Part shown: piece after piece, positions 9,309 through 18,283 of the stretch | Layout of the letters: the number at the start of each line of letters is the position of its first letter | Numbering within the stretch: the stretch's first letter is position 1 | Assembly: GCF_003713065.1 (NCBI RefSeq) | Contig: NZ_CP033433.1 | Coordinates: 3,349,001 to 3,413,000, forward strand | From: Cohnella candidum | GTDB taxonomy: Bacteria; Bacillota; Bacilli; Paenibacillales; Paenibacillaceae | DNA length: 64,000 nucleotides | Direction of reading: 5' to 3' | Program-made: the position numbers and the translations under genes | The notes under the pieces: generated by a model | What the model saw: the letters and a program-made list of their open reading frames with translations, nothing else | Database searches by the model: none | What the model was told of the DNA's origin: nothing

Positions 9309-10781
9309 TTATCCCGGACTTTCCCGCTTCCCGCCCTTCGCCAGCATGCGATCCCGAAGCGAGAGCACCAGCTCCCGCTTGAAGACGAGCAGGAGGGCGC
9401 CGTACAGGATCATGCCCCACGCCAGCTCCCAGACGACGAGGAACGGCTCGGAACCCCATCCTTGCGCGAGACGCCCCAGCATCAATACCCCGGCGGCCAT
9501 GACCGCGCTGAACAGCACCCCCGGCATGAAGCTTCGAATGTAATCCGAAGCGCATTTCGCCAGCACTTTGCGGATGGATTGACGGTAGTTCACGACGACG
9601 ATTAAGGCTTGCGCCGCCAAATACCCATAGGCGACGCCGATCGCCCCGCCGAGCCACTCCCCGACCAGCAGCGAAGGGGCGATGATGACCAGGCACAGGA
9701 CGGAATAGTAGAATCTCGTGTCCGCGCGGCCGACGGCGAGCAGCAGGCTTTGCGTCGGGATCAGCGAGGAACGGAGCAGGAACATCACGGCATGAACCTG
9801 GACGAGAGCGATGCTGGCCTCCCACTGGCTTCCGAAAGCGAACGGGACCGCGTAAGGAGCCGTCACCGCCAGGCCCAAGTAAATCGGACCCGTGACGTAG
9901 CTGATCAGGCCGGTGATCTGAAAATAGCCTTGCCGAAGCAGATCCGCCCGGTCCTGGATCTTGGCCAGCAGCGGCAGCGAGATCTGGGAGACGAGCGGCC
10001 ACAGCTTCTGCATCGGCATCATGCATAATTGATAGGCGAACGTATAGTAGCCCAACGCTTCCGCGCCAGCAAGCCGCCCGAGGATCAGGTAATCGACGTT
10101 GGAAGTGAGAGTTTGCAGGACGTTGGACCCCATCTGGTAAGCGCCGAAACGGAGGAACCCGTATAGATCCCGGAGCGAAAAACGCCAGCCGGGCCGCCAT
10201 TCCTTCCAGCCCGCCGCCGTCAAACAAACGGTTTTAAACAAGGCGTTCGCCAAATAGGAGCCAACCAGCGCATACACGCCGTAACCGGCGTACGCGCCTG
10301 CGGCCGCGACGGCGAATCCGACCGCGATGGAGGCGATGTCGACTTTGGCCAGATACGCGAACCGCAGTTCTTTTTGGAACAGCACCTGGAACTGCTGGCC
10401 GATCGCGGGAATGACGCACAGCAGCGCCATCCACCGCATCGGAACGAGCAGTCCCGGTTCCTGGTAATAGGCGCAGGCGAGCGGGGCGAGAAGCCATACC
10501 GCGGCGCCGACCGCAACTCCGGAAGCAAGGTTCAGCGCGTAGAGCCCGGACAGCTCGCTCCGCGTGATGTCCTGCCGGTGAATGATGGCGCTGGATACGC
10601 CGAAATCGCTCATCGAGACGGCAATGCCGACGACGACCATGATCATGCTGATCAAACCGTAATCCTCCGGCGCCAGAAGCCGGGACACCGCTACGACTTG
10701 GGCCATCTGAATGACCGTGGTCACGACGGTGGACAGGCTCGACCATTTCGCCGCGGCGATGCCTTTGCCTTTTAGAGACAT
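9309..10781 (-). CDS. Wzx-type polysaccharide flippase (MOP family)
   Basis: A 490-residue polytopic membrane protein of the MOP/oligosaccharide exporter superfamily (TuaB/WzxC-like), with about 12-14 hydrophobic helices. The N-terminal V-S-R-L-L-A-P-E-D-Y-G-L-I-S-M motif is typical of this group. It flips undecaprenyl-diphosphate-linked repeat units to the outer face before polymerisation. It is sandwiched between the two QueC-like PP-loop genes with gaps of 10-21 bases, suggesting close functional linkage. A second flippase is encoded at 22454-23896. Confidence 0.9.
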   Translation of the reverse strand: MSLKGKGIAAAKWSSLSTVVTTVIQMAQVVAVSRLLAPEDYGLISMIMVVVGIAVSMSDFGVSSAIIHRQDITRSELSGLYALNLASGVAVGAAVWLLAPLACAYYQEPGLLVPMRWMALLCVIPAIGQQFQVLFQKELRFAYLAKVDIASIAVGFAVAAAGAYAGYGVYALVGSYLANALFKTVCLTAAGWKEWRPGWRFSLRDLYGFLRFGAYQMGSNVLQTLTSNVDYLILGRLAGAEALGYYTFAYQLCMMPMQKLWPLVSQISLPLLAKIQDRADLLRQGYFQITGLISYVTGPIYLGLAVTAPYAVPFAFGSQWEASIALVQVHAVMFLLRSSLIPTQSLLLAVGRADTRFYYSVLCLVIIAPSLLVGEWLGGAIGVAYGYLAAQALIVVVNYRQSIRKVLAKCASDYIRSFMPGVLFSAVMAAGVLMLGRLAQGWGSEPFLVVWELAWGMILYGALLLVFKRELVLSLRDRMLAKGGKRESPG

Positions 10782-10791
10782 CGTTTTCCCC

Positions 10792-12090
10792 TCATTCGGC
10801 TTTGGCCCGCGCGTGCGGCGACCTTCTTTTCAGGAACAGGAACAACGGATGCGGAATGAGATCGATCAGCAAATCCCTGGCCCGCTTGCCCTTGAGTCCG
10901 GCCTTCAAGTCCAGCTGCCGGAACCACCCGAAGAAAGCCCGGTCCTCCTGGCGGATCGCCGCGACGTTGGCTATGCTGCGCAGTCTGATTTCATTCCAGT
11001 ACTCGGCCCGGAGCGCGCTGGTCCCCAGCCAGCCCGGCAGCTGCTGCCGGATATAGTCCCGTGTGTCGGCCTCCATCGGAAACCCGGCTGCCTCCGGATC
11101 GATTCCCTCGGCCATCAAGGCCGCGATCGTCCTCGAGCATTTCTCGCAGCGCCCGCAGTTGCCGTACACTTTGTTGGACCAGCAAACGCGTACGGTGAGT
11201 CCCAGTCCCGCTTCACGGCCTCGGATAAAATCCGATATCAGCGTGACTTTGTCTTGGCGGGTCAGTTCCTCCCCTTCGAGCTGCACCTTCGCGCCGGCCC
11301 AACGGATCCGATTGTTGATCAACGTGTTGGAGCCGTCCGGAATGGAAACCGCGAGTTTGGGCGGCAGCGCGGAGGGGACATACAGGTTCCCGATACCGAG
11401 CGCGTAGGCGAGCGGAGCGCATAAACCGACCATGCCGATGCCGTGCTGCAAGCCCGGCCACCAGCCATGCGTGAACCGGCCGAATTGGAAGGCGATCCTT
11501 TCCTCGTTCAGGAAAGTGCGCAGGCTGGACTTGATGAACAGGCTTTCCATGCCGTGCGCTTGGGCAAAATCCCGGTTATATCGTCTGACCTCATGCCAGA
11601 TATGCGGCTGATGAAACCCGATGTCTCCGCCCCAGATCGTAATGAGGTACGGATTTTCCTCTTTGCGGCGCAGGAAAGTGCCGAGAGAATCCACTCCCCC
11701 GCTGAAGAATGCGGCGGAACGGGTCGGCGGAAGCACCGGTCGGTCGTCCGTCAGCTGCCGGACGTAAAGCTCGCCCGAGAACTTGATGCGGGGATACAGG
11801 AGGCCGAACGCGGCTTTCACTTCGAGCAAGCTCTCATGAAAAGCCCGGTCCAGCTTATCCACGTAGACATCCGCCCCTGCCGCCCAGGCAACGGGCAGCA
11901 GATTGGCCAGCAAGGGGATCATGAGGATGCCCTCGGGAACCCCCCGTATCGGCCGGTCATACTGGACGAAAAACTCTTTTCCCGAAAAATAGCGTGCCGC
12001 CTTCGCGCCGTACTCGACGCGGTACTGAATCGTGCGGCCTTCCTCCACCGTCGCTTCTTTTACGTATATGCGGTTCTCTTTGCCGGTCAT
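10792..12090 (-). CDS. QueC-like PP-loop ATP pyrophosphatase family protein (paralogue 2)
   Basis: 432 residues, clearly homologous along its length to the 8013-9287 product: the N-terminal domain (F-F-V-Q-Y-D-R-P-I), the PP-loop F-F-S-G-G-V-D-S-L, W-W-P-G-L-Q-H-G-I-G-M, L-E-G-E-E-L-T-R-Q, and the zinc-type C-W-x7-C-x2-C-x2-C-S-R-T are all conserved. I place the start at 12090 because this ATG overlaps the stop of the polymerase gene (ATGA) and aligns with the paralogue's start; a longer open frame upstream lies inside the polymerase gene. Two intact copies suggest two substrates or a heterodimer. The reaction is unknown. Confidence 0.8.
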   Translation of the reverse strand: MTGKENRIYVKEATVEEGRTIQYRVEYGAKAARYFSGKEFFVQYDRPIRGVPEGILMIPLLANLLPVAWAAGADVYVDKLDRAFHESLLEVKAAFGLLYPRIKFSGELYVRQLTDDRPVLPPTRSAAFFSGGVDSLGTFLRRKEENPYLITIWGGDIGFHQPHIWHEVRRYNRDFAQAHGMESLFIKSSLRTFLNEERIAFQFGRFTHGWWPGLQHGIGMVGLCAPLAYALGIGNLYVPSALPPKLAVSIPDGSNTLINNRIRWAGAKVQLEGEELTRQDKVTLISDFIRGREAGLGLTVRVCWSNKVYGNCGRCEKCSRTIAALMAEGIDPEAAGFPMEADTRDYIRQQLPGWLGTSALRAEYWNEIRLRSIANVAAIRQEDRAFFGWFRQLDLKAGLKGKRARDLLIDLIPHPLFLFLKRRSPHARAKAE

Positions 12091-13379
12091 GCCGACCCCT
12101 CCGCCCATTCGAATTTCGCCGATTTCGCTTGCCGCATGGAATGAAGCCAATACCGGAGCGCGATGTAGAGCAGCGGATAAAACATCCGGGTGTCGAACAG
12201 GTACGTGATCCGGTAGCTTTCGAGCAGCGAGAAAAACACCGCCGGATAAATCGCCATCCATCCGACCTCATATCGTCGGATCCCTTTGTAGGCCATGGCG
12301 ATGAACCATCCGTAAACCAAGGCGTACAAGACGTACAGATAGCCGGAATCCGCGAAAATCTCGCCGAAAAAGCCCATGTTCGTATAGTCCGCGGCCGAGT
12401 AAGGACTGCTCTTCACGTTGGCGTAAGCCTGCGTCGTCTCGTCCATATGGAGAAATTGCCTCAAGCTCGAAGCCGGGAGGACGTTCGTCGCCAGGTTGAT
12501 CCAGCCGTTGAACATAAGAGCCGGGAATCCGACCGTCCGTTCGGACAAATCGGGCATCGCCATCGAATGGTTCACGCTGGAGCTGATGTAGTCGAAGAAT
12601 CTGCCGATCCCGTAAGCGTAGGCTCCCTCCTGGGAGAAGCCCGTTTTCGAATAATACTGGTAGCTTCGCACGCTTTCCGCGGCGGAGAAGAAGAGGATGA
12701 CCGCCAATCCGGCCAGCGCGATTTTCGTAATCGTCACTTTGATCCGGCCGAACAGAACCGCCGCGACCAGAATGGGAACGACGAGCTCGAGAAAGGCCAC
12801 GCGTTCGGAGAAAAACAACCCTCTCAGCACACCTGGGAACAGGATCAGCGCCCACATCCCGAAGCTGCTTTTGCGCTTCAAGCCGAAGACGCACACCGCG
12901 TACAGCGAGGAGGCGATCATGCCTAGCTGCGTCAGCGTGGTCACGCCGGAAATGCTGGTCACGTTCACGACTTGCTGCTTGAACGCCAAGAAATCCTGGC
13001 GCACGATGAGCATGTCGACGAGCGGGCCGATTCCTTGGAAGAGCACGATTCTGATGAGCCAGAGCAGCTGCGCCCCGCCGGCCACCAGTGCCAGCGCCAG
13101 CGCTTCCTTGCGCAGCGCGTCCCCGCTGCCGTAGGCGCGCCTGAATCGTTCGAGCGCCGTTCCCGGTTCGGTCTTCCGCGCCCATCCCGTTTTCTCGGTC
13201 AGGAAACAGCAGATGAAGATGATTAAATAGAAAAAAAGAAAGTTGGCGAAGCCGTTCAACGAGTAATATTTCTCGTAAGCGAACATCGGCCGGTAAAAAA
13301 ACCATATCGCCGTGCTAGAGGAAACGACTAGCAGCAACAGCAGCCTCGGATTCAAGATCGTCCAGTTCACGGGAACCAT
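12087..13379 (-). CDS. Wzy-type O-antigen/EPS polymerase
   Basis: About 430 residues, with roughly ten predicted transmembrane helices and a large non-helical loop in the second half (around 245-330), the layout of Wzy polymerases that join lipid-linked repeat units. The family has little sequence conservation, so the call rests on topology and on its place among the glycosyltransferase, Wzx and Wzz genes. The reported ATG overlaps the preceding glycosyltransferase by 65 bases and its ribosome site touches it; a GTG at 13370 has GGAG at 9 bases and is an equally good start. Its stop overlaps the next ATG. Confidence 0.8.
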   Translation of the reverse strand: MVPVNWTILNPRLLLLLVVSSSTAIWFFYRPMFAYEKYYSLNGFANFLFFYLIIFICCFLTEKTGWARKTEPGTALERFRRAYGSGDALRKEALALALVAGGAQLLWLIRIVLFQGIGPLVDMLIVRQDFLAFKQQVVNVTSISGVTTLTQLGMIASSLYAVCVFGLKRKSSFGMWALILFPGVLRGLFFSERVAFLELVVPILVAAVLFGRIKVTITKIALAGLAVILFFSAAESVRSYQYYSKTGFSQEGAYAYGIGRFFDYISSSVNHSMAMPDLSERTVGFPALMFNGWINLATNVLPASSLRQFLHMDETTQAYANVKSSPYSAADYTNMGFFGEIFADSGYLYVLYALVYGWFIAMAYKGIRRYEVGWMAIYPAVFFSLLESYRITYLFDTRMFYPLLYIALRYWLHSMRQAKSAKFEWAEGSA

Positions 13380-14511
13380 CTCCGCCGTTCAAAGTGTAAT
13401 ACAGGATTTGTTCGTCCACGTGCCGCCGGAACCGTTCGCGGAATTCCTGGGACGAGAAGCGGCGAGCGTTGTCGCTGCAGTTCCGGTACCGGATGCGGTG
13501 CTCGTTCCGCTCGAAATCGTGCACCGCCTGAATCAAGGAATGGACGGTCTGCTCCGGGAAGAACACGCCCGTCGGATTCGCCTGGCCTAAGCCTCTGACC
13601 GTTTCCAGCACCCCGCCCCTGCCGTAGGCGATGACCGGGGTGCCGCAAGATTGCGCTTCGACCGGCGCGATGCCGAAATCCTCTTCCGCCGCGAACACGA
13701 AGGCCCGCGCTTTCTGCATATGCTTGCGCAGCACGTCGCACGGCTGGTAGCCGAGCATGGTGACGTTCGGTTTCGCTTTGGCTTTTATTTTGGCGAAGTC
13801 GGGGCCGTCCCCGATCACGATCAGCTTCTTGTCGGGCATCGCGCCGAACGCTTCCACGATCAAGTCGATTTTCTTGTAGGGAACGAGCCGGGAAGCCGTT
13901 ACGTAATAGTCCTCCTTCGCTTCGCAGAGCTCGAATTGCTCCACGGCCACGGGCGGGTAGATCACGGAAGACTCCCGCCGGTAGACTTTGCGGATCCTCA
14001 TCGAGATGTAGCTTGAATTGGCTACGATGGAATCCACGCCATTGGCCGTCCTTGCGTCCCAGAGCCTCATTTTGTGGAGCATCCATTTGGCGATGCCGCC
14101 CTTCAACCCTTTATGGAGGCCCGATTCCTTCAAATATTGGTGCTGCAAATCCCAAGCGTAGCGGATCGGCGAATGCACGTAGGAAATATGAAGCTGGTTC
14201 GGACCGGTAATGACGCCTTTGGCCACCGCATAGGAGCTGGAAATAACCAAGTCGTACCCCGACAGGTCGAATTGCTCGATCGCGAGGGGCATGAGCCCGA
14301 GATAATGGCGGAAATGCCGGCGGGCGAACGGAAGCTTCTGGATAAACGAGGTATGGACTTTCCGGTTGCCGATGAATCCGCGCTGGGAATCGGGCAGGAA
14401 ATCGACGAGGCTGTACACGTCCGCATCCGGATACAACAGGAGCAGCTGCTCCAGCACCTTCTCCGCGCCGGCGTAAACGACGAGCCAATCGTGGACGATG
14501 GCCACCTTCAT
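13315..14511 (-). CDS. GT4 glycosyltransferase
   Basis: 398 residues. N-terminal M-K-V-A-I-V-H-D-W-L and the C-terminal E-x7-E nucleotide-sugar motif (E-D-F-G-I-A-P-V-E) place it in GT4, near the WbaZ/mannosyltransferase group. It has a GT-B fold with the acceptor half at 1-190 and the donor half at 195-380. It adds one sugar to the growing lipid-linked repeat unit at the inner face of the membrane. The ATG overlaps the stop of the preceding GT4 gene (ATGA). Donor and linkage are unknown; mannose from GDP-mannose would fit the neighbouring pathway (inference). Confidence 0.9.
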   Translation of the reverse strand: MKVAIVHDWLVVYAGAEKVLEQLLLLYPDADVYSLVDFLPDSQRGFIGNRKVHTSFIQKLPFARRHFRHYLGLMPLAIEQFDLSGYDLVISSSYAVAKGVITGPNQLHISYVHSPIRYAWDLQHQYLKESGLHKGLKGGIAKWMLHKMRLWDARTANGVDSIVANSSYISMRIRKVYRRESSVIYPPVAVEQFELCEAKEDYYVTASRLVPYKKIDLIVEAFGAMPDKKLIVIGDGPDFAKIKAKAKPNVTMLGYQPCDVLRKHMQKARAFVFAAEEDFGIAPVEAQSCGTPVIAYGRGGVLETVRGLGQANPTGVFFPEQTVHSLIQAVHDFERNEHRIRYRNCSDNARRFSSQEFRERFRRHVDEQILYYTLNGGDGSRELDDLESEAAVAASRFL

Positions 14512-15596
14512 GCGCGTATCGCCTCCTTCACCACTTCAAGGGTTTGCCTCGCGCAGGCGCCCCAAGTAAACCTTGCGGCCTGTCTCCGGCCGCTTTCGCT
14601 CAGCGTCTCCCTTATCCGTTCATCGCTCATGACGGTGCCGATCTGGCGGGCGATGTTCCTTGGATCCCGCGGATCGCAATACAAGGCGGCTTCTCCGCAT
14701 ACCTCCGGCAGCGACGCGGCGTCGGAAACGACGACCGGCGTGCCGCAAGCCATCGCCTCGAGAGGCGGCAAGCCGAATCCTTCATAGAGAGAAGGAAACA
14801 CGAAGCAAGCGGCTCCCTCGTACAAAGCCTTCAGCTCGCCGTCGGTCACGTAGCCGATCTGCTTGATCTTGCCCGATACCGGGAGATCGGAGCGTCCGAA
14901 TATTTTGGCATTCGCTCCGCCCGCGATGACGATGTCGTAATCCGCGTTTTCCAGGCATTCGACGGCTTTTACGAGATTGGCGAAGTTTTTGCTCGGATTG
15001 TGGCTGCTGACCGCGAGCAAGTAGCGTTTGGGCTCGATTCCGTGTTTGGCGAATATTCCGGGATCCGCGCGAAGCTCCCTGACGTGTTCGTTGCCCAGCG
15101 CCACCACCCGGATTTTGCTTTCCGGTATGCGGCAGTGCCGGGTCAATTGCGTTTTGGAAAACTGGGACACCGTGATGATCCTTTGAGCCATGATGCCGAG
15201 GCCGTTCTGGATGACGCGGTAAGCGCTGCGGAAGGCGAACGAGAACGAGTGCGGGAATTCGTAAACCGCAGCGTCATGGATGGTCGCGATCTGCCTTCTC
15301 TTGGACAGCGGCCCCGTGTTGCACAGGTTGACGAGCCAGCCGTCCCTGGCGTGCCAGGGCAGCACCAGCTGCTCCCATGCATGCCCGCCGATACGGCCGA
15401 CCTGCTTCACCCGGATGCGCTTCAGGTTCAGGTCGTGGATCGCGCCGGGCGGAACCAGCAGCGTAAACCGGTACTCCGCCGTTTCTCCGTCGCCGGAAGC
15501 CAGCAGCCCGTCCCATTGCTTCACCAGCTCGACTGCGTAACGCTGGACGCCCGTGATCGCCTGCGTCAGAAAACGTCCGTTAATATAAAGGTTCAT
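14508..15596 (-). CDS. GT4 glycosyltransferase
   Basis: 362 residues, GT-B fold. The N-terminal M-N-L-Y-I-N-G-R-F-L-T-Q-x-x-T-G-V-Q-R-Y is the usual start of mannosyl/rhamnosyl-type GT4 enzymes. The donor half carries P-S-L-Y-E-G-F-G-L-P-P-L-E-A, containing the E-x7-E motif. It overlaps its neighbours on both sides by 4 bases, so translation is coupled through the glycosyltransferase block. Its role is one glycosyl transfer in repeat-unit assembly; sugar specificity is not determinable. Confidence 0.9.
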   Translation of the reverse strand: MNLYINGRFLTQAITGVQRYAVELVKQWDGLLASGDGETAEYRFTLLVPPGAIHDLNLKRIRVKQVGRIGGHAWEQLVLPWHARDGWLVNLCNTGPLSKRRQIATIHDAAVYEFPHSFSFAFRSAYRVIQNGLGIMAQRIITVSQFSKTQLTRHCRIPESKIRVVALGNEHVRELRADPGIFAKHGIEPKRYLLAVSSHNPSKNFANLVKAVECLENADYDIVIAGGANAKIFGRSDLPVSGKIKQIGYVTDGELKALYEGAACFVFPSLYEGFGLPPLEAMACGTPVVVSDAASLPEVCGEAALYCDPRDPRNIARQIGTVMSDERIRETLSESGRRQAARFTWGACARQTLEVVKEAIRA

Positions 15597-16423
15597 AACA
15601 TGCCCCTGAGTCTGCCTTTGAACGAGTTCCAGTAGTATTGCGATTTCGGAAACTGGAACGCGGTACAGAACAGCATCATGCCCAAAAACGGCTTGAGCAG
15701 CGCCCGGATTTTAAACCGGACGGTGTACCGATGCTTGGTGACGACCTTGCCGAAACCGCAGCCGTACTTGTAAGCCCGGCGGATGATTTGCGGCGAATAT
15801 TGCAGCAGCGGATTGGGATGCCGGACTGTCAGGTCCGGGTAGTAATAGACGTTAAACCGGCAAAGCGCCCTTAAAATGTAGTCCGTTTCTTCCCCGGAAT
15901 GATAGATGGAGCTGGCCCCTACGCCGATTTCCTCGTCGAATCCGCCGATGGCGTCCGCCGCTTCCTTCCTCAGGAAAATCGTGAAGGATACGGCCCGCCG
16001 CCACACGTTGTACTTGTCGACACTGCCTTCGACGTGATCGAACTTGCCGACGGCGTCTTTGCCGTCCGCATCGATCGACCGCCCCGTAATGATGGAGGCT
16101 TCGGGATTCCGAACGAACAAATGGACCGCTTTGCACAGCAATTCCGGATCGTACCAGCAGTCGTCATCGGGAAACGAGACGATGTCGCCGGTCACATACC
16201 GCAGGCCAATGTTTCTCGCCCTGGACAACCCCCTCGGAGAACGGAGCCGGAGAATCGGGAAATTCGGCTCATACCGGTCTAGCAGCGGCACCAGTCGATC
16301 ATCCTCGTTCTGGTCCACGACAATCAGCTCGAAATCCCGGTAAACTTGCCGTTCCAGCTTCTCCAAAAAATTCTCCATCTCAGCCAAGCGGTCAACCGTT
16401 GCCAAGATCAGAGACACTTTCAC
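15593..16423 (-). CDS. GT2 family glycosyltransferase
   Basis: 276 residues. A GT-A domain begins M-K-V-S-L-I-L-A-T-V-D-R and contains F-P-D-D-D-C-W-Y (about 94-101), which includes the metal-binding DxD. The start is GTG at 16423, with GGAGG 7 bases upstream. It overlaps the preceding GT2 gene by 32 bases and the following GT4 by 4. The C-terminal hydrophobic patch (about 245-262) may bring it to the membrane. It transfers one sugar to the lipid-linked repeat unit. Confidence 0.88.
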   Translation of the reverse strand: MKVSLILATVDRLAEMENFLEKLERQVYRDFELIVVDQNEDDRLVPLLDRYEPNFPILRLRSPRGLSRARNIGLRYVTGDIVSFPDDDCWYDPELLCKAVHLFVRNPEASIITGRSIDADGKDAVGKFDHVEGSVDKYNVWRRAVSFTIFLRKEAADAIGGFDEEIGVGASSIYHSGEETDYILRALCRFNVYYYPDLTVRHPNPLLQYSPQIIRRAYKYGCGFGKVVTKHRYTVRFKIRALLKPFLGMMLFCTAFQFPKSQYYWNSFKGRLRGML

Positions 16424-17339
16424 GGAACAACCTCCTCCAATCCTCCACGAGAACCTCTCGTATCGCCTTCCCGTAGTAAGGCGCTTTGTGCCGCCATTTT
16501 TTCCGTGCCCATGCCCTTCCCCACAGACCGATGGAAGTCCACAGGTGGGCGGCGTGTCTCCAGCTCCCCGCCCGCTTCAACCTTAACAGTCGGTAGTGGT
16601 TGACGACTTCCGTGAAGGCGACTTGCTCTTCCTTATCTCGGGAGACCGGAGACTGGTAATGCTTCACCCGCAAGGACGGGTCGATCCACAAAGGGCCGCT
16701 GCGCGCCGCCCAATGCGACAAGTACAGGTCTTCTCCCAGGCTGTAGCCCGAGAGCCACTCCGCGTCGGGCAGCCCGAGCAGCGCGGTGCGGCGGAAGGAC
16801 ATGTTGCATCCGAGCATGAACTCCGTCCGAAACGGATCCTTCATGCGGGTCCACCGGGTCATGGAGCCGCCGAAGCCCCCCGGGGACAATTTCCCCGGCT
16901 TCCCGGAATCGTAGAGAATAAGTCTCGTAAACCAATCCCATTTCCAATTACTGCGGATGAACACGTCGATGCCGCCGAAGCCCGCCGCACCCTCATAACG
17001 GCTGTAAAGGCGGGCCAACCGCCGGAGATACCCCTCTTCCAGCTCCACGTCGTCGTCCAGGAACAGAAGGATGTCGTGGGCCGCATGCTCGGCCGCGTCG
17101 ATCCGGGAATAAAGCAATCCCGGACGGCGCTTGCGGTGATAGGTGAACGCCATGCCGGCACCGCGGAGCACCTCGTTCAGCCGTTCCCTCAACGGATCCG
17201 GCAATTCCCCGTCGTCCACGACCATGACCTCGCACGGAAACCCGGGCGCTTCGCCGGCAATGGAGACGATGCACCGCTCCAGCTCCTCATGACGATTCCG
17301 CGTACATACCGCCAAGGTCATTCCCTGTTCCGTTTTCAA
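16392..17339 (-). CDS. GT2 family glycosyltransferase
   Basis: 315 residues with a GT-A domain: M-T-L-A-V-C-T-R-N-R-H near the start, the L-F-L-D-D-D-V-E-L-E metal site at about 90-99, and the galactosyl/rhamnosyl-like C-terminal helix. I keep the TTG at 17339 as start because AAGGA precedes it; an ATG six codons later abuts its own purine run. It overlaps the pyruvyltransferase gene by 53 bases. It acts at the cytoplasmic membrane face on the growing repeat unit. Confidence 0.87.
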   Translation of the reverse strand: MKTEQGMTLAVCTRNRHEELERCIVSIAGEAPGFPCEVMVVDDGELPDPLRERLNEVLRGAGMAFTYHRKRRPGLLYSRIDAAEHAAHDILLFLDDDVELEEGYLRRLARLYSRYEGAAGFGGIDVFIRSNWKWDWFTRLILYDSGKPGKLSPGGFGGSMTRWTRMKDPFRTEFMLGCNMSFRRTALLGLPDAEWLSGYSLGEDLYLSHWAARSGPLWIDPSLRVKHYQSPVSRDKEEQVAFTEVVNHYRLLRLKRAGSWRHAAHLWTSIGLWGRAWARKKWRHKAPYYGKAIREVLVEDWRRLFRESVSDLGNG

Positions 17340-18267
17340 AGTCCTTTCCCTCCCGAACCCGGTAAGTCCACTGCCGGTAATAGCTCCCGTTTTTGCCGTA
17401 GTTGTTGTCGAGCAGCCGGTTCGGAACGCCCATGAGGCAGGCGAGAATATGCCCGTGCAGCCTTGAGGTGACGACGCTGCCGCAAGATCCGTACAGGCGC
17501 ACGGCTTTCGCGACGAAACGGTTCGCCAGACGGTACCAAAGCGGGCGCACCGGAAGCAGGTTCAGCAAGTATCGGTCGAGGGAAGAAGCGAGGACGAGCA
17601 CCCGTTGCATCGCGTAATCCGCCTTCGACAGCAGCTCTGGCCAATCCGTCCGGATATCGCAGCCGACTCGCTCGTCTCCCTCCCGCGCCGCCTCGCCGTC
17701 CGTCCGCAATATACCGAGCCTGGGGCCTGCGGGAGACGGGGGCGATTCGATCGGATACAGCTGGTGAGCCATATCGGGAGACAGGTAGACGCGGGGCAGC
17801 CTGTCGGCTGCGAGATCGTAAGACACGCGGTCCCGGACGAACAGGTGGAAGTCCGGATGGCTGGCGAACACCGCAAGCGAGCGTTCCCGTTCCTCCTCAT
17901 CGGAGAAATAGACCGTTTGGGGGAGCACGACGATCCGGTTGGCCGGATACGTCCGCGCCAGCGTTTCCCGGAGCTTCTGGTTCGCGGGGTAGAGATCGCC
18001 GAAGTTCCCGCCGCCGTGGCAGACGACGATCCACTCCGGCGGCAGCCGCATCCCCTTGCGGAACTGCAGGTACGACAATCTTTTGCGAACGCGGATGCCA
18101 TGGTCTTGGAAAAACCTTTCGGTGCCCTGCAGGATCAGCAGATCCCCGATATTCTCGTGGACCGGATAATCGACGTACACGATGTTCGATCCCGGCGGTA
18201 TCACATCCAGAATGCGTTCCAGCATCCGTTTCAGCTCTTCCATGGGATGCGCCTGGCTCCGTTCCAT
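17287..18267 (-). CDS. Polysaccharide pyruvyltransferase, EpsO/EpsI-like
   Basis: 326 residues. It adds a pyruvate ketal from phosphoenolpyruvate to a sugar of the exopolysaccharide. Motifs typical of the PS_pyruv_trans family and of B. subtilis EpsO/EpsI are readable: Y-V-D-Y-P-V-H-E-N-I-G-D-L-L-I (31-45), C-H-G-G-G-N-F-G-D-L-Y-P (about 84-95), L-P-Q-T-V-Y-F, D-M-A-H-Q-L-Y-P, and S-R-L-H-G-H-I-L near the end. Pyruvylation adds negative charge to the polymer. The ATG has GGAGAG 6-7 bases upstream and follows the BY-kinase gene by 16 bases. Confidence 0.9.
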   Translation of the reverse strand: MERSQAHPMEELKRMLERILDVIPPGSNIVYVDYPVHENIGDLLILQGTERFFQDHGIRVRKRLSYLQFRKGMRLPPEWIVVCHGGGNFGDLYPANQKLRETLARTYPANRIVVLPQTVYFSDEEERERSLAVFASHPDFHLFVRDRVSYDLAADRLPRVYLSPDMAHQLYPIESPPSPAGPRLGILRTDGEAAREGDERVGCDIRTDWPELLSKADYAMQRVLVLASSLDRYLLNLLPVRPLWYRLANRFVAKAVRLYGSCGSVVTSRLHGHILACLMGVPNRLLDNNYGKNGSYYRQWTYRVREGKDFENGTGNDLGGMYAESS

Positions 18268-18283
18268 GAAGCTCTCTCCTTCC

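Noticed and set aside
12091..12261. N-terminal extension of the second PP-loop protein
   Set aside because: The paralogue begins at the equivalent of 12090, and the upstream part lies inside the polymerase gene.
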